Shown in pieces: positions 22,951 to 31,795 of a DNA stretch of 44,372 bases. How positions within the stretch are numbered: the first letter of the stretch is position 1; every line of letters starts with the position of its first letter. The DNA lies in assembly GCF_001640365.1 (NCBI RefSeq), contig NZ_LWMI01000008.1, forward strand, positions 1-44,372, read 5' to 3'. The position numbers were made by a program, and so were the translations under genes. Source of the DNA: Candidatus Arsenophonus triatominarum. GTDB taxonomy: Bacteria; Pseudomonadota; Gammaproteobacteria; Enterobacterales; Enterobacteriaceae. The notes beneath the pieces are model-generated. The model worked only from the letters and a program-made list of their open reading frames with translations, did no database searches and had not been told where the DNA came from.

Positions 22951-23379
22951 ATGAGCAGAGACATCGAAAAAATACTACTACACTGGGGAGGCTGGTGTGC
23001 GGGCAATCCGTATGCCTCGGTGAGCTGGTTGTCAGTGGCATCAGGTTTTAATCGCTTCATGCCATTTTCCACCTCCCGATTATCGTGCAGTGATACGGAC
23101 GGGCTGGTGATTGATGTGTGCGTCAGTCGCCTTAAGACGGTGGGAATGGCGAGAGAGTTGAGTTACATTGAGGATTATTACATCCGAGGGATATCCAAGC
23201 GTGCCATTGCGCGAAAGTTTTCGGTACGAGAGGATGAGGTGCGAAAAAGAATGCAAATTGCGGAAGGATTTATTCTAGGATGCTTAGAAACCCTTGATAT
23301 TCAATTAGATATCGACATATTGTACAAATATCATACAAACAGTTATCAAACACTAGTGCGGCCGCAAAAGGTATGCTAA
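22951..23379 (+). CDS. Q: Antitermination protein Q
   Basis: A 142-residue Q-type late antiterminator (Phage_antitermQ). Signature parts are MSRDIEKILLHWGGWCAGN, SVASGFNRFMP, RLSCSDTDGLVIDVCVSRL, then LSYIEDYYIRGISKRAIARKF with a helix-turn-helix-like segment and VRKRMQIAEGFILGCLE. AGGAG precedes the ATG. It lies between the origin region and the lysis genes, where Q proteins act on RNA polymerase paused at the late promoter. The late promoter should lie within 23380-23560, but I cannot place it confidently. Confidence 0.88.
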   Translation: MSRDIEKILLHWGGWCAGNPYASVSWLSVASGFNRFMPFSTSRLSCSDTDGLVIDVCVSRLKTVGMARELSYIEDYYIRGISKRAIARKFSVREDEVRKRMQIAEGFILGCLETLDIQLDIDILYKYHTNSYQTLVRPQKVC

Positions 23380-23456
23380 AGTGCCCAAGATGAATTTTTG
23401 CGTCCAGCAGAAATGTACGCTGATAAATGAAACCTCGATTAAGTATTTTTTGCTCA

Positions 23457-23478
23457 CCTCGCTTTTGCGAGGTTTTTT
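23457..23478 (+). terminator. Intrinsic terminator downstream of Q
   Basis: CCTCGC (23457-23462), loop TTTT, GCGAGG (23467-23472), then six T. A classic hairpin plus U tract between Q and the holin. It would stop early transcription and late transcripts without Q, like a tR'-type terminator. Confidence 0.85.
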
Positions 23479-23582
23479 GTTTTTACGCCACCGCAAAACT
23501 GACACATTCAATAATCAAAACGAGTAAGGCGGTTGGCTCCCCTGTTTAATTTAAAGTAATGGAACCCTCAAAGGTAGGGTAT

Positions 23583-23825
23583 ATGCGCATGTCTGAAAAA
23601 TACTCAACACCTGCCGCCTATCTGTGGGGCATCATGACCACCATCGGGGGAGTCATGACAACGATTTTTGATTTTTTTACCCTTGAGCAGTGGGTAGCTG
23701 TGATGGGTATTGTCTGCACGATAGGGACATTTTTTATCAACGTGTACTACCGCAAAAAGGATTACAAACTCAAGGAGCGTCAGTATGAAGATACCGAAAA
23801 AAATATTGATGGCAACGGGCGGTAG
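23583..23825 (+). CDS. Phage holin, class II
   Basis: An 80-residue holin. ATG 23583 (MRMSEKYSTPAAYLWG) follows AGGTAGGG; ATG 23589 two codons later could be a second start, allowing a dual-start holin/antiholin pair. Two hydrophobic segments (YLWGIMTTIGGVMTTIFDFF and WVAVMGIVCTIGTFFINVYY) flank a short loop, and the tail is charged (RKKDYKLKERQYED). It is the first lysis gene and overlaps the endolysin by 41 bases. It forms the inner-membrane holes that time lysis. Confidence 0.82.
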   Translation: MRMSEKYSTPAAYLWGIMTTIGGVMTTIFDFFTLEQWVAVMGIVCTIGTFFINVYYRKKDYKLKERQYEDTEKNIDGNGR

Positions 23826-24267
23826 TGCGCTGTTTTTAGCCTCAGCGATGATAACGCATTTCGAAGGGCTGAGACTTAAGCCCTATTTTGACGGTGGCGG
23901 TATTCTTTCTGTTTGCTACGGGCACACAGGCAAGGATATTGTGCGTAACCGGATGTACACGCAAGAAGACTGCGATAAGTGGCTTAATGACGATTTAAAA
24001 GCCGTTAAACGTTATGTTGACCCGTTGATTAAGGTCAATATCAACACGCTAACACAGGCAGCCCTTTACTCATTTGCTTATAACGTGGGAGTGGGTAATT
24101 TTGCCAAATCGACCTTGTTCAAAAAGCTCAACAACAATGACCGAAAAGGGGCATGTGATGAGATGAAACGATGGATTTACGTAAAAGGCGAAGTCTGGAA
24201 AGGGCTAATGACCCGTCGGGAAATAGAGAGCGTAATATGTTATGGAGACCTTACGCATTTGTCGTAG
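23785..24267 (+). CDS. SAR endolysin, GH24 lysozyme
   Basis: A 160-residue glycoside hydrolase family 24 lysozyme. The N-terminus has a weakly hydrophobic SAR-type anchor (ILMATGGSALFLASAMI), implying Sec export and membrane release at lysis. Catalytic Glu27 (THFEGLRLKPYFD) and Asp36 fit the E-x8-D spacing. The third residue of the usual E-D-T triad is Ser42 (GILSVCYGHTG) instead of Thr. AAGGAG precedes the ATG. It cleaves peptidoglycan and lies between holin and Rz, overlapping both. Confidence 0.92.
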   Translation: MKIPKKILMATGGSALFLASAMITHFEGLRLKPYFDGGGILSVCYGHTGKDIVRNRMYTQEDCDKWLNDDLKAVKRYVDPLIKVNINTLTQAALYSFAYNVGVGNFAKSTLFKKLNNNDRKGACDEMKRWIYVKGEVWKGLMTRREIESVICYGDLTHLS

Positions 24268-24686
24268 CGATGATTGTCGCATTGGTTTTATCACTCGTTT
24301 TTCTCAACAGCCGTTACAAAACCGTCAAGCAAAACTATCAAACGCTAAAACAGAAATATCACGAGCAAATTGAAGCGTTGGAATTGCAGCAGCAGAAGAT
24401 AGAAGCCTTGCGCCAACTCGATATTAAACACACCGAGGAACTCAATAATGCCAAAGCGGAAATTGATAAGCTCAATGATGCTGTGCGTGCTGGCGTTAAG
24501 CGGTTGCACGTCAATGCCGTGTGTCCAATACCCAAAACCGCTACCACCCAGAGCCGACATAATGAAGCCACCCCACAACTTAGTAAGGCAGCTCGAGAAG
24601 ATTATTTCCGTCTCAGAGCGATGATAGCTGAGAACGAAAAGCAGACGGAATATCTACAGCAGTACATCAAAACACAGTGTTACTGA
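24237..24686 (+). CDS. Rz: Rz inner-membrane spanin subunit
   Basis: A 149-residue Rz-type i-spanin; start at 24237 (MLWRPYAFVVAMIVALVLS), 31 bases before the endolysin stop. One N-terminal transmembrane helix is followed by a long periplasmic coiled coil (QNYQTLKQKYHEQIEALELQ, RQLDIKHTEELNNAKAEID), then a C-terminal part with two Cys (NAVCPIPK, KTQCY). With Rz1 it fuses inner and outer membranes as the last step of lysis. The embedded Rz1 gene confirms the assignment. Confidence 0.9.
   Translation: MLWRPYAFVVAMIVALVLSLVFLNSRYKTVKQNYQTLKQKYHEQIEALELQQQKIEALRQLDIKHTEELNNAKAEIDKLNDAVRAGVKRLHVNAVCPIPKTATTQSRHNEATPQLSKAAREDYFRLRAMIAENEKQTEYLQQYIKTQCY
24475..24624 (+). CDS. Rz1: Rz1 outer-membrane spanin lipoprotein, embedded in Rz
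   Basis: A 49-residue lipoprotein in the +1 frame fully inside Rz. It begins MMLCVLALSGC, a signal peptide with lipobox LSGC (Cys11 lipidated), then a proline-rich stretch (VQYPKPLPPRADIMKPP) and a helical end (LVRQLEKIISVSER). This is the standard o-spanin layout. It is easily missed because of its size and nesting. Confidence 0.88.
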   Translation: MMLCVLALSGCTSMPCVQYPKPLPPRADIMKPPHNLVRQLEKIISVSER

Positions 24687-24754
24687 ATCGGTCATTGGCA
24701 CGTTCAAATCTTAACAATCTCAGCGCCACGCACGCGCATCAATAAAACACAGAA

Positions 24755-24847
24755 CCTTATAGAAAGTCGAGCCTGAAGAACGCCGTTTAAAATGGTGCTT
24801 TTCTGTGGGCGGCTGTTCTGTGCGCGCAGGTTCGATTGTCTATAAGG
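24755..24847 (+). ncRNA. Long structured leader that covers the next gene's ribosome site
   Basis: CCTTATAGAAAGTCGAGCCTG (24755-24775) pairs with 24827-24847 (ending TCTATAAGG), 18 of 21 positions matching. Inside, GAACGCCG (24778-24785) pairs with CGGCTGTTC (24810-24818). The right arm includes the AAGG of the Shine-Dalgarno (24844-24848) for the gene starting at 24857. It may be a translational switch, or a processed small RNA with a tRNA-like GGTTCGATTG. No known RNA family recognised. Confidence 0.5.
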
Positions 24848-24856
24848 AAAAGTACG

Positions 24857-25429
24857 ATGAAATTAGTAACAACTAAAAATGACAATTTTTTAGTAACAGA
24901 AATGCCAACAATGACCAGTCTGGAAATGGTGGATTACATTAATGCTGACCGGAAATCAAAAGCGGAAGCAGAAGCATTAACGTTTCCTTGCAAAAAATAT
25001 CGTAAATTACAGCACAATAATTTTATGGCAAAAGTACCCAAAGTTCTTGGAGAAACATCTGCTAAATTTTTAGCTGATGATATTTTCACCACTGGAAACG
25101 GTGCCCAGTCTATTCGAAAAATTTACCGATTTCCAAAACGTGAAGCCTGTCTAATGGCAATGAGCTACAGCTATGAGTTGCAGGCTAAAATCTATGACTA
25201 CATGACGGAGTTGGAAGAAAATAAAGGATTAGCTTTTACTATTGAGCAATTACAAAATATTGTTGCTACAGCCAGAAAAGAGTCTGATAAAGACTCTTCG
25301 GATGCTGGTCGTCGATTACGTAAGCGTCAAGATGATTTACCCATTCTTAAAAAAGCTGAAAAAACAGTAATGGAGTTATCTCAAATCCCCCTTGATTTAA
25401 TTGGTGGGAGCATGAGGTTAGAAGGATGA
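24857..25429 (+). CDS. Rha family phage regulatory protein
   Basis: A 190-residue Rha-type regulator; start at 24857 (MKLVTTKNDNFLVTEMP), with AAGGA eight bases upstream. The Rha domain is clear: MTSLEMVDYINADRKSKAE, LQHNNFMAKVPKVLGE, then IYRFPKREACLMAMSYSYEL and KIYDYMTELEE. The C-terminal part is helical (FTIEQLQNIVATARKES, SQIPLDLIGG). Rha proteins interfere with lysogenic growth in some phages. Here it sits at the head of the packaging operon behind a long hairpin, an unusual place for an early-type regulator. Confidence 0.85.
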   Translation: MKLVTTKNDNFLVTEMPTMTSLEMVDYINADRKSKAEAEALTFPCKKYRKLQHNNFMAKVPKVLGETSAKFLADDIFTTGNGAQSIRKIYRFPKREACLMAMSYSYELQAKIYDYMTELEENKGLAFTIEQLQNIVATARKESDKDSSDAGRRLRKRQDDLPILKKAEKTVMELSQIPLDLIGGSMRLEG

Positions 25430-25629
25430 CTCCTGAGCAATTCATCGAAGCCAATGTTAAGGCCGAGTTAATCAAGCTCGGCTTTTCTTCTTCTGTCGCT
25501 AGCTTAGCCACAAGTGAAGCTATCCGGTATTACCGCAAACAGCCAGCTAGCAGACGAGGAAAGATGATAGCGGATTGTCTCAATCAGGCTAAACGATGGG
25601 CGAAGAGTGCGGCTAAAAATAAACATTAA
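25426..25629 (+). CDS. Hypothetical phage protein (67 aa)
   Basis: A 67-residue basic, helical protein (MTPEQFIEANVKAELIKLGF, VASLATSEAIRYYRKQP, MIADCLNQAKRWAKSA). It overlaps the Rha-type gene by four bases (ATGA), so it is translationally coupled, and it precedes the small terminase by 14 bp. Proteins of this shape often precede terS in related prophages. Function unknown. Confidence 0.65.
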   Translation: MTPEQFIEANVKAELIKLGFSSSVASLATSEAIRYYRKQPASRRGKMIADCLNQAKRWAKSAAKNKH

Positions 25630-25643
25630 GTAAGGTAGCTATT

Positions 25644-26195
25644 ATGACTCTCACAGATAAACAGGAAGCCTTTTGTCGAGAGTATCTGATTGATTTAAAC
25701 GCAACACAGGCGGCAATAAGAGCAGGCTATAGCGAAAAAACAGCCCGTAGAATAGGGAGTGAGAACGTTACAAAACTAGACATCCAAAAACGCATACAAG
25801 ACCTCATGGAGGAGCGCAAAAATCGCATTGAGGTTAATGCTGACTACGTTCTTAAGCGACTGGTTGATATCGACCAGATGGACGTATTAGACATTCTGAA
25901 CGAGTCAGGCGATTTAAAACCAATAAAAGAATGGCCTAAAGTCTGGCGAACAACATTAAGCGGTTTGGATATAGCGACTATTCAGGTGAAAGGCAAAGAT
26001 GCGTTGCTTAAAAAGATAAAGTGGCCGGATAAAATCAAGAACCTTGAATTACTCGGCAAGCATATCACTGTTCAGGCTTTTCGTGAACAGGTCAGTAATG
26101 AGCACACAGGAAAAGAGGGTAATCATATCGAGTATATTACCCATGACATGACCCCTGAACAGGCAGCAGAAGCCTATAAAAAATTGATGGGGTAA
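25644..26195 (+). CDS. terS: Terminase small subunit
   Basis: A 183-residue TerS of the Terminase_2 family. The N-terminal DNA-binding helix-turn-helix is explicit: LTDKQEAFCREYLIDLNATQ, AAIRAGYSEKTARRIGSENV, then IQKRIQDLMEERKNRI. A central oligomerisation region follows and the C-terminus (MTPEQAAEAYKKLMG) likely contacts the large subunit. It recognises the packaging site and hands DNA to TerL. The gap to terL is unusually AT-rich. Confidence 0.92.
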   Translation: MTLTDKQEAFCREYLIDLNATQAAIRAGYSEKTARRIGSENVTKLDIQKRIQDLMEERKNRIEVNADYVLKRLVDIDQMDVLDILNESGDLKPIKEWPKVWRTTLSGLDIATIQVKGKDALLKKIKWPDKIKNLELLGKHITVQAFREQVSNEHTGKEGNHIEYITHDMTPEQAAEAYKKLMG

Positions 26196-26357
26196 CGGGT
26201 TAAAATGGATATATTATTTCTACTACAAATAATGTTAAAGTAAAAGTATCAATTAATATCAATATATTATGTAAATTAACTTCCTATTTTATATTTTTTA
26301 TGTACGCATTTATGTGCGATATATTTTTTTGACTCCCCTTTTCCCGGACAAATTTCC
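26196..26357. other. AT-rich gap between terminase genes
   Basis: 162 bp with runs such as ATTAATATCAATATATTATG and very few G or C, then CCCCTTTTCCCGG just before terL. No open frame or strong hairpin is visible. In many phages the packaging site lies in or near terS, so this may be a pac/cos element; a lost insertion is the alternative. Confidence 0.3.
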
Positions 26358-27980
26358 ATGCCTTTACCGTTTCCTTTTGACTTTAAAAAACCGGATTATG
26401 TCCAGGTGTTTGAGTGGCGCGCTGAGCGATTAAAACGCCTTCGTGAGCAGCCCGAAAGACTTAAACCATTAACCCGATTTTACAAGGACAATCCCGCGCA
26501 GTTTATTATCGACTGGGGCATGACCACAGACCCACGTAACATTGATTATAGGCTACCGGTCACCATCCCGTTTTTGTTGTTCCCCAAACAGGAAGAATGG
26601 ATTGATTGGATAATGACCCGTTGGCGTGGGCGTGAAAATGGTATTACCGAAAAAAGCCGCGAGATGGGGTTAAGCTGGACGTCAATTGCGTTAGCCTGTG
26701 CGTTGTGTCTCTTCAACAATGAAATGGTGATTGGCTTTGGGTCACGCAAAGAAGAGTACGTTGACAGCACCGGTGACCCGAAAGCGCTATTTTGGAAAGC
26801 GCGTAAATTTGTTGAAACGCTCCCTCAAGAGTTCAGAGGGGGATGGGAAGCGAAAAAGCATGCGCCTTATATGCGGGTCAACTTTCCAAATACGGGAGCA
26901 ATTATCAAAGGTGAAGCAGGGGATAATATCGGACGGGGTGACCGCACGACACTCTATTTTGTCGATGAAGCCGCTTTTTTGCCTCGTCCGTTACTGATTG
27001 ATGCCGCCTTATCGCAAACGACACGTTGTCGCATTGATTTAAGCTCGGTCAATGGCATGGCTAATCCGTTTGCTCAAAAACGTCATAGTGGCCGTATTCC
27101 GGTGTTTACCTTTCATTGGCGCAGTGACCCCCGTAAAGATGAGCAGTGGTACGAAAAAGAGTGCCAGAAAATTGATAATCCGGTCATTGTGGCGCAAGAG
27201 TTGGATTTGAACTATCAGGCGTCGGTTGAAGGAGTGTTGATTCCGGCAGAATGGGTACAGGCGGCGATTGATGCCCACACGAAACTTGGCATTAACCCAA
27301 CCGGTATTCGCCTGGGTGCCTTTGATGTGGCGGACGAAGGCAGAGACAAGAACGCTTTTTCTTGGCGCCATGGCTTCTTGCTTGAAGGTATTGAGGAATG
27401 GTCGGGAAAAGGCAGTGATATTTTTGGCAGCGTTGAGCAGGTGTTCAATTTAGCCGATAAATATCAGCTTGAAAGTTTTCGCTTTGATGAAGATGGACTC
27501 GGGGCAGGTGTACGAGGCGATGCGCGAATTATCAATGACCAGCGCAGACAAAAAAGAGCGACACGCATCGACGCGGTGCCGTTTCGCGGCAGTGGTGGCG
27601 TGTTTGATCCCGAGGAGGAGGCAGTCGCTGGATTTGACGGCCAGAATGCGCGATTAAACAAGGATTTTTTCGCCAATGCCAAAGCACAAAGTTGGTGGCA
27701 TTTACGCAAACGCTTTCAAAATGTTTACCGAGCGGTAGTCGAAAAACAGCCATTTAAACCGGATGAACTCATTGCCATTAATAGTGCAATGCGACTCAAA
27801 GACAAACTGATTGTTGAGCTATCGCAGCCAACCTATTCCATTAACGCCGTGGGGAAAATCGTGATAGATAAACAACCGGATGGGACAAAATCACCCAATC
27901 TGGCGGATTCGGTGATGATTAATTTTGCGCCGATGAATACGGCACTTGAAATTTGGTCATTATTGGGTAGAAACGCATGA
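26358..27980 (+). CDS. terL: Terminase large subunit
   Basis: A 540-residue TerL, the ATP-driven packaging motor and nuclease. A deviant Walker A is [12 protein letters not shown] (about residue 98) and Walker B is [10 protein letters not shown] (about 200). The C-terminal RNase H-like nuclease has Asp in [25 protein letters not shown] and SPNLADSV. The start [14 protein letters not shown] has a conserved family look. It overlaps the portal gene by four bases (ATGA). All key motifs are present. Confidence 0.95.
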   Translation: MPLPFPFDFKKPDYVQVFEWRAERLKRLREQPERLKPLTRFYKDNPAQFIIDWGMTTDPRNIDYRLPVTIPFLLFPKQEEWIDWIMTRWRGRENGITEKSREMGLSWTSIALACALCLFNNEMVIGFGSRKEEYVDSTGDPKALFWKARKFVETLPQEFRGGWEAKKHAPYMRVNFPNTGAIIKGEAGDNIGRGDRTTLYFVDEAAFLPRPLLIDAALSQTTRCRIDLSSVNGMANPFAQKRHSGRIPVFTFHWRSDPRKDEQWYEKECQKIDNPVIVAQELDLNYQASVEGVLIPAEWVQAAIDAHTKLGINPTGIRLGAFDVADEGRDKNAFSWRHGFLLEGIEEWSGKGSDIFGSVEQVFNLADKYQLESFRFDEDGLGAGVRGDARIINDQRRQKRATRIDAVPFRGSGGVFDPEEEAVAGFDGQNARLNKDFFANAKAQSWWHLRKRFQNVYRAVVEKQPFKPDELIAINSAMRLKDKLIVELSQPTYSINAVGKIVIDKQPDGTKSPNLADSVMINFAPMNTALEIWSLLGRNA

Positions 27981-29377
27981 CAAAAAAGAAAAAATCACGT
28001 CATCAAAGAACGGTTGATGGGTATGAGAATTTTACCGCCCGGGTCGGGATGCAAACACCCAATCAACATGCTGATTCCACTTATCGCCCTGATTGGACAA
28101 GTCGAAACCGGTTGTTACTGGAATATGCCTACCGCTCATCGTGGATCATTGGTGCGGCGGTCGATACCGTCGCTGATGACATGACCCGAAAAGGCGTGCG
28201 GATCACCTCGCAAATGGAGTCGAGCGATAAAGGTGCAATCGAATCCTTATTTGATGAACTGGAAATATGGGAAAGCCTGAATAACGCCATTAAGTGGTCA
28301 CGGCTCTACGGCGGCGCATTAGGGCTTATTATGATAGAAGGGCAAGCGCCTTCAACCCCCTTGCGCGTCGAGACGATAGGGCAAGGTAAATTTAAAGGGA
28401 TTTTACCGCTTGACCGTTGGCAGGTTAACCCCGATTTGAATCGTCGTATCAAAACGTTAAGCAAGGACTTAGGCAAGCCAGAGTTCTACGACATTGTGAC
28501 TGTTGAGAATGGTATCCCCGCCTGGAAAGTGCATCATAGCCGCTTGATCCGTTTTGATGGGGTGACGCTCCCTTATCAGCAAGCCAAAACCGAGAATGAG
28601 TGGGGCATGTCGGTCATTGAACGTATTTTTGACCGGTTAACCGCCTTTGACAGCACCACAACCGGTATTGCGCAACTGGTATACAAAGCGCATTTACGAA
28701 CTTTTAAGGTAACAAAATTACGTGAAATCATTGGCACCGGTGGTCAACGTTATGAAGCACTGATGAAGCACATGGACATGATACGTCAGTACCAAAGTAA
28801 TGAAGGGATGACGCTGATGGATTCTGACGATGAATTTGAAACGCATAGCTACTCGTTTTCAGGATTGGATAACGTGCTGGCGCGCTTTGCTGAGCAAATC
28901 AGTGGGGCAACTGGTATTCCCTTAGTCCGATTGTTTGGTCAATCACCGTCAGGGTTCAATACCGGCGATGCGGATTTAGCTAACTATTATGACAATATCG
29001 CGACACAACAAGCAAGGCGACTCAAGCAACCGTTACGCAAACTCTTTGAAATCCTCCATCAATCGGCATTAGGTGAACCCTTACCGGATGATTTTAGTTT
29101 TGCCTTTAATCCGCTGTGGCAAATGTCAGACATGGATAAGTCTAACGTCGCGGTTAACATGATTAATGCGCTCAATGCCGCGCAGGATGGCGGCATGCTG
29201 TCAGTAAAAGCGGCCATGTCCTCGCTACGGGATTTGTCCGATGTAATCAGTATAGGCAGTACCATCACCGATGAGGACATAGCGAATGCGGAAGAAGAAG
29301 CACCGCCAAGGCTCAGTTCTGTCCACGCACCAACGGTCAAAACGGGCGGAAACCCAATATCGAATGAGCCTGAGTAA
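27977..29377 (+). CDS. Portal protein (DUF1073 family)
   Basis: A 466-residue portal of the DUF1073 type, forming the dodecameric ring through which DNA is packaged. It shows the family start [60 protein letters not shown], and the crown region [33 protein letters not shown]. It overlaps terL by four bases and the Mu F-like gene by 92 bases. Confidence 0.92.
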   Translation: MTKKKKSRHQRTVDGYENFTARVGMQTPNQHADSTYRPDWTSRNRLLLEYAYRSSWIIGAAVDTVADDMTRKGVRITSQMESSDKGAIESLFDELEIWESLNNAIKWSRLYGGALGLIMIEGQAPSTPLRVETIGQGKFKGILPLDRWQVNPDLNRRIKTLSKDLGKPEFYDIVTVENGIPAWKVHHSRLIRFDGVTLPYQQAKTENEWGMSVIERIFDRLTAFDSTTTGIAQLVYKAHLRTFKVTKLREIIGTGGQRYEALMKHMDMIRQYQSNEGMTLMDSDDEFETHSYSFSGLDNVLARFAEQISGATGIPLVRLFGQSPSGFNTGDADLANYYDNIATQQARRLKQPLRKLFEILHQSALGEPLPDDFSFAFNPLWQMSDMDKSNVAVNMINALNAAQDGGMLSVKAAMSSLRDLSDVISIGSTITDEDIANAEEEAPPRLSSVHAPTVKTGGNPISNEPE

Positions 29378-30038
29378 GGTCGCCCACGAAATTGGGGCTA
29401 TCATCAATCAGCGTTACGACGGAACGAATGATTCAGTGCTGGAGATTCAGCAAGCATTAGCGGATTACAGCGCACTCATTGATAGCTGGGCAAAGCGGAT
29501 AGCGACAAAATTTGTCGACACGGTATCACAAGACAACGCGAGATTGTGGCAGCAAACTAGCCGTGAAATGAGCAAAGAACTCAAACAGTTGATTGCTCAA
29601 GCGCCAATAGGTCATGTGATGCAATCACTTGTTCATGAGCAAATCAAGTATATCAAATCCTTACCGATTGAGGCTGCCGATAGAGTCTATGACATTCAAA
29701 ACCGGGCGATTGAGGCGGTTGTGAACGGTGAGCGCCCTGAACATTTTACCGCAATGATAGCGAATTCCGGCAATGTGACGGCATCGCGGGCAAAAATGAT
29801 AGCCCGCACCGAGTTAGGTCGCGCAACACAAGCACTGACACAAGCGAGAGCATTAGCGATAGGCTCAACAGGCTATATCTGGCGCACGGCTAATGATGGT
29901 GATGTACGCCATTCGCATAAAAAACTGGAAGGTCAATTTATTGATTGGCATAACCCACCCACACTTGACGGGATGACAGGGCACGCGGGTGCGTTGCCGA
30001 ATTGCCGCTGTTATTGTGAAGTCTCTTTTTCTGAATGA
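29286..30038 (+). CDS. Phage Mu F-like head morphogenesis protein
   Basis: A 250-residue minor head protein of the Phage_Mu_F family. The start at 29286 ([15 protein letters not shown]) has GAGGA upstream and lies inside the portal gene; ATG 29364 is an alternative. The conserved core is ASRAKMIARTELGRATQALTQAR, IWRTANDGDVRHSHKKLEGQ and ALPNCRCYCEV, with the terminal Cys pair usual for the family. It probably sits at the portal vertex and assists capsid assembly or DNA ejection. Confidence 0.9.
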   Translation: MRKKKHRQGSVLSTHQRSKRAETQYRMSLSKVAHEIGAIINQRYDGTNDSVLEIQQALADYSALIDSWAKRIATKFVDTVSQDNARLWQQTSREMSKELKQLIAQAPIGHVMQSLVHEQIKYIKSLPIEAADRVYDIQNRAIEAVVNGERPEHFTAMIANSGNVTASRAKMIARTELGRATQALTQARALAIGSTGYIWRTANDGDVRHSHKKLEGQFIDWHNPPTLDGMTGHAGALPNCRCYCEVSFSE

Positions 30039-30045
30039 AAAAAAT

Positions 30046-31263
30046 ATGAAATATTTCTTTAAAACCCGTCTTGGTAACACCCGTTACCAAATGGCGGATG
30101 GCTCGCTATTGTGTAAAAACGTACCGATAGCTCGAACAGGCACGCAAGTTTACTCCGCATTGGATTTGCCGAATCTGACGCCTGACAATCGTGGCCAAAT
30201 TCTAGTTGAAAGAAGCGAAGATGAAGTCTTTCGTCCTGAAACGCTGGCCTCTTTTGAGGGGATGAGCGTCACGTTGAGCCACCCCGAAGATGCAGAAGGC
30301 AATGTGATTTTTGTGGATACCGACAACTGGCGCGATTTGGCGCAAGGGCATGTGCAAAATGTGAGACGCGGAGAGGGTGAACAGGCGGATTTGATAATCG
30401 CGGATTTAATTATCAAAGATGCGCTCGCAATCGAGGAAATTAATCACGGCAACGACGAAGTCTCGTGTGGCTATGACGCGCAATACGAACAGATTGCGCC
30501 TGGCATCGCCCGTCAGTATGAAATCGTTGGCAATCATGTCGCTCTGGTACCTAAAGGCCGAGCGGGAATACGATGTGCAATTGGAGACAGTATGTCAAAC
30601 AAAACACAAACCTGGTTCAAACGGCTGCTAAGTGCCCATCGCACGAAAGACGCCGTAGCCATGGAATCAGCCTTAAATAATCCGCCTGAATCCCTTACTG
30701 GGGATGAAGGCACGGGTGAATTACCCAAGGCAATCAACATTAATATTAGTCCGCAACATCCGATGCCAGCGGAAAAACCCGAAGAATTGACCCGTGATGA
30801 GGCGGTACCGGATTACATTCAAGCCATTTTGACAAGGTTAGATGCCCTTGAGGGTAAAACCGCTGATAGTGGCGATAAACCGGAGGATAAAACAACAGGT
30901 ACTGTTGATGACGAGGAAAAAAACGAAAAGGCAGAAACCATCACCGGCGATGCGGCATATAAAGCAGAGTTGATTATGCCAGGGGTAGCCCTTTCAACAC
31001 CGGTAAAACCCACGGCCTTTAAACGTCAGGTGTTAGCCAATGCAGACCAAACTATTGTGCGCGCTATTGTCGGCGATGCGGAAATTAACCGCTTACCCAG
31101 GCGCACCGTGGATATGGCGTTTAATGCGGTCGCAGAACTTTCGAAAAACCGCAATATCGCCAATACCCCCACTATCGATTCAATCCGAAAATCCGGCAAT
31201 GCGATTGCGGATTTAAACAAGTCAAATGCCGAATTTTGGGCGACACGAGGTAAAAATCTATGA
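30046..31263 (+). CDS. DUF2213 prohead protease/scaffold
   Basis: A 405-residue protein; start at 30046 (MKYFFKTRLGNTRYQMADG). The N-terminal half is the DUF2213 protease-like domain (SALDLPNLTPDNRGQILVER, FEGMSVTLSHPEDAEGN, ISCGYDA-type VSCGYDAQYEQ, GNHVALVPKGRAG). The C-terminal half is low-complexity and acidic (SGDKPEDKTTGTVDDEEKNE), then a helical end, as in scaffold domains. It should mature the procapsid. It ends in an ATGA overlap with the next gene. Confidence 0.85.
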   Translation: MKYFFKTRLGNTRYQMADGSLLCKNVPIARTGTQVYSALDLPNLTPDNRGQILVERSEDEVFRPETLASFEGMSVTLSHPEDAEGNVIFVDTDNWRDLAQGHVQNVRRGEGEQADLIIADLIIKDALAIEEINHGNDEVSCGYDAQYEQIAPGIARQYEIVGNHVALVPKGRAGIRCAIGDSMSNKTQTWFKRLLSAHRTKDAVAMESALNNPPESLTGDEGTGELPKAININISPQHPMPAEKPEELTRDEAVPDYIQAILTRLDALEGKTADSGDKPEDKTTGTVDDEEKNEKAETITGDAAYKAELIMPGVALSTPVKPTAFKRQVLANADQTIVRAIVGDAEINRLPRRTVDMAFNAVAELSKNRNIANTPTIDSIRKSGNAIADLNKSNAEFWATRGKNL

Positions 31264-31784
31264 TGATGATGAAACCTTATTTATACCGGATGCCAGTGGG
31301 TATCGCCGGTGCAATCTCCCGTTACCGTGATTTAACCACTGAACCGGTGTTACTAAAATCTAAAGATGGTTTTCCCGCCTATGGCTTGGCAGGGAAATAT
31401 GACGGCGATTATTTTGTGCCGCTTGCTGAAAATGATACCGCAGACGTTATCAAAGGCATTTATATTCGCCCGTATCCCACCACGCAAACACAAGATTTTA
31501 TCCGGCAGGTTGGCACTGAAAAGAACTTTACCGGCGATGCGCTAAAGCGAGGCTATGTCGTGGTGAATGTTGGCGTGGATAGTCAACAGGTTAAAAAAGG
31601 CGCCAAGGTCTATGTGCGAGTGGCAGGAGCAACGGATAAAAGCCCACTGGGTGCTATTTTGATTGCCGAAGAAAAAACGGGGTCAGGGGCGTCAGAAAAA
31701 ATCAATACCGTGATATTGGCGAATGCTGAGTTTACCGGCCACGGTGATGCTGACGGCAACGTTGAAATCTCGTACAAAATTTAA
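31260..31784 (+). CDS. Head decoration/cement-type structural protein
   Basis: A 174-residue protein beginning MMMMKPYLYRMPVGIAGAIS, with ATGs in tandem over the previous stop. The body (PAYGLAGKYDGDYFVPLAEN, IKGIYIRPYPTTQTQ, KRGYVVVNVGVDSQQVKKGA, KVYVRVAGA) has the beta-rich look of phage cement proteins of the gp24-like/DUF2190 type. It lies between protease/scaffold and major capsid, the usual site. It likely stabilises the expanded capsid. Confidence 0.75.
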   Translation: MMMMKPYLYRMPVGIAGAISRYRDLTTEPVLLKSKDGFPAYGLAGKYDGDYFVPLAENDTADVIKGIYIRPYPTTQTQDFIRQVGTEKNFTGDALKRGYVVVNVGVDSQQVKKGAKVYVRVAGATDKSPLGAILIAEEKTGSGASEKINTVILANAEFTGHGDADGNVEISYKI

Positions 31785-31795
31785 GGAATTAACCC

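Noticed and set aside
23352..23369. ACTAGTGCGGCCGC, adjacent SpeI and NotI sites that look like a cloning-vector polylinker
   Set aside because: It lies inside the Q gene C-terminus in frame and is not joined to any other vector sequence; treated as chance.
24475..24624. Treating the Rz1 frame as a chance overlap
   Set aside because: The lipobox LSGC at the right distance, the proline-rich body and the nested position in Rz all fit a true Rz1, so it was kept as a gene.
27977..29377. Anti-CBASS Acb1 activity suggested by the family name sometimes given to DUF1073 proteins
   Set aside because: The protein has the portal layout and position, and I see no appended Acb1 phosphodiesterase domain.
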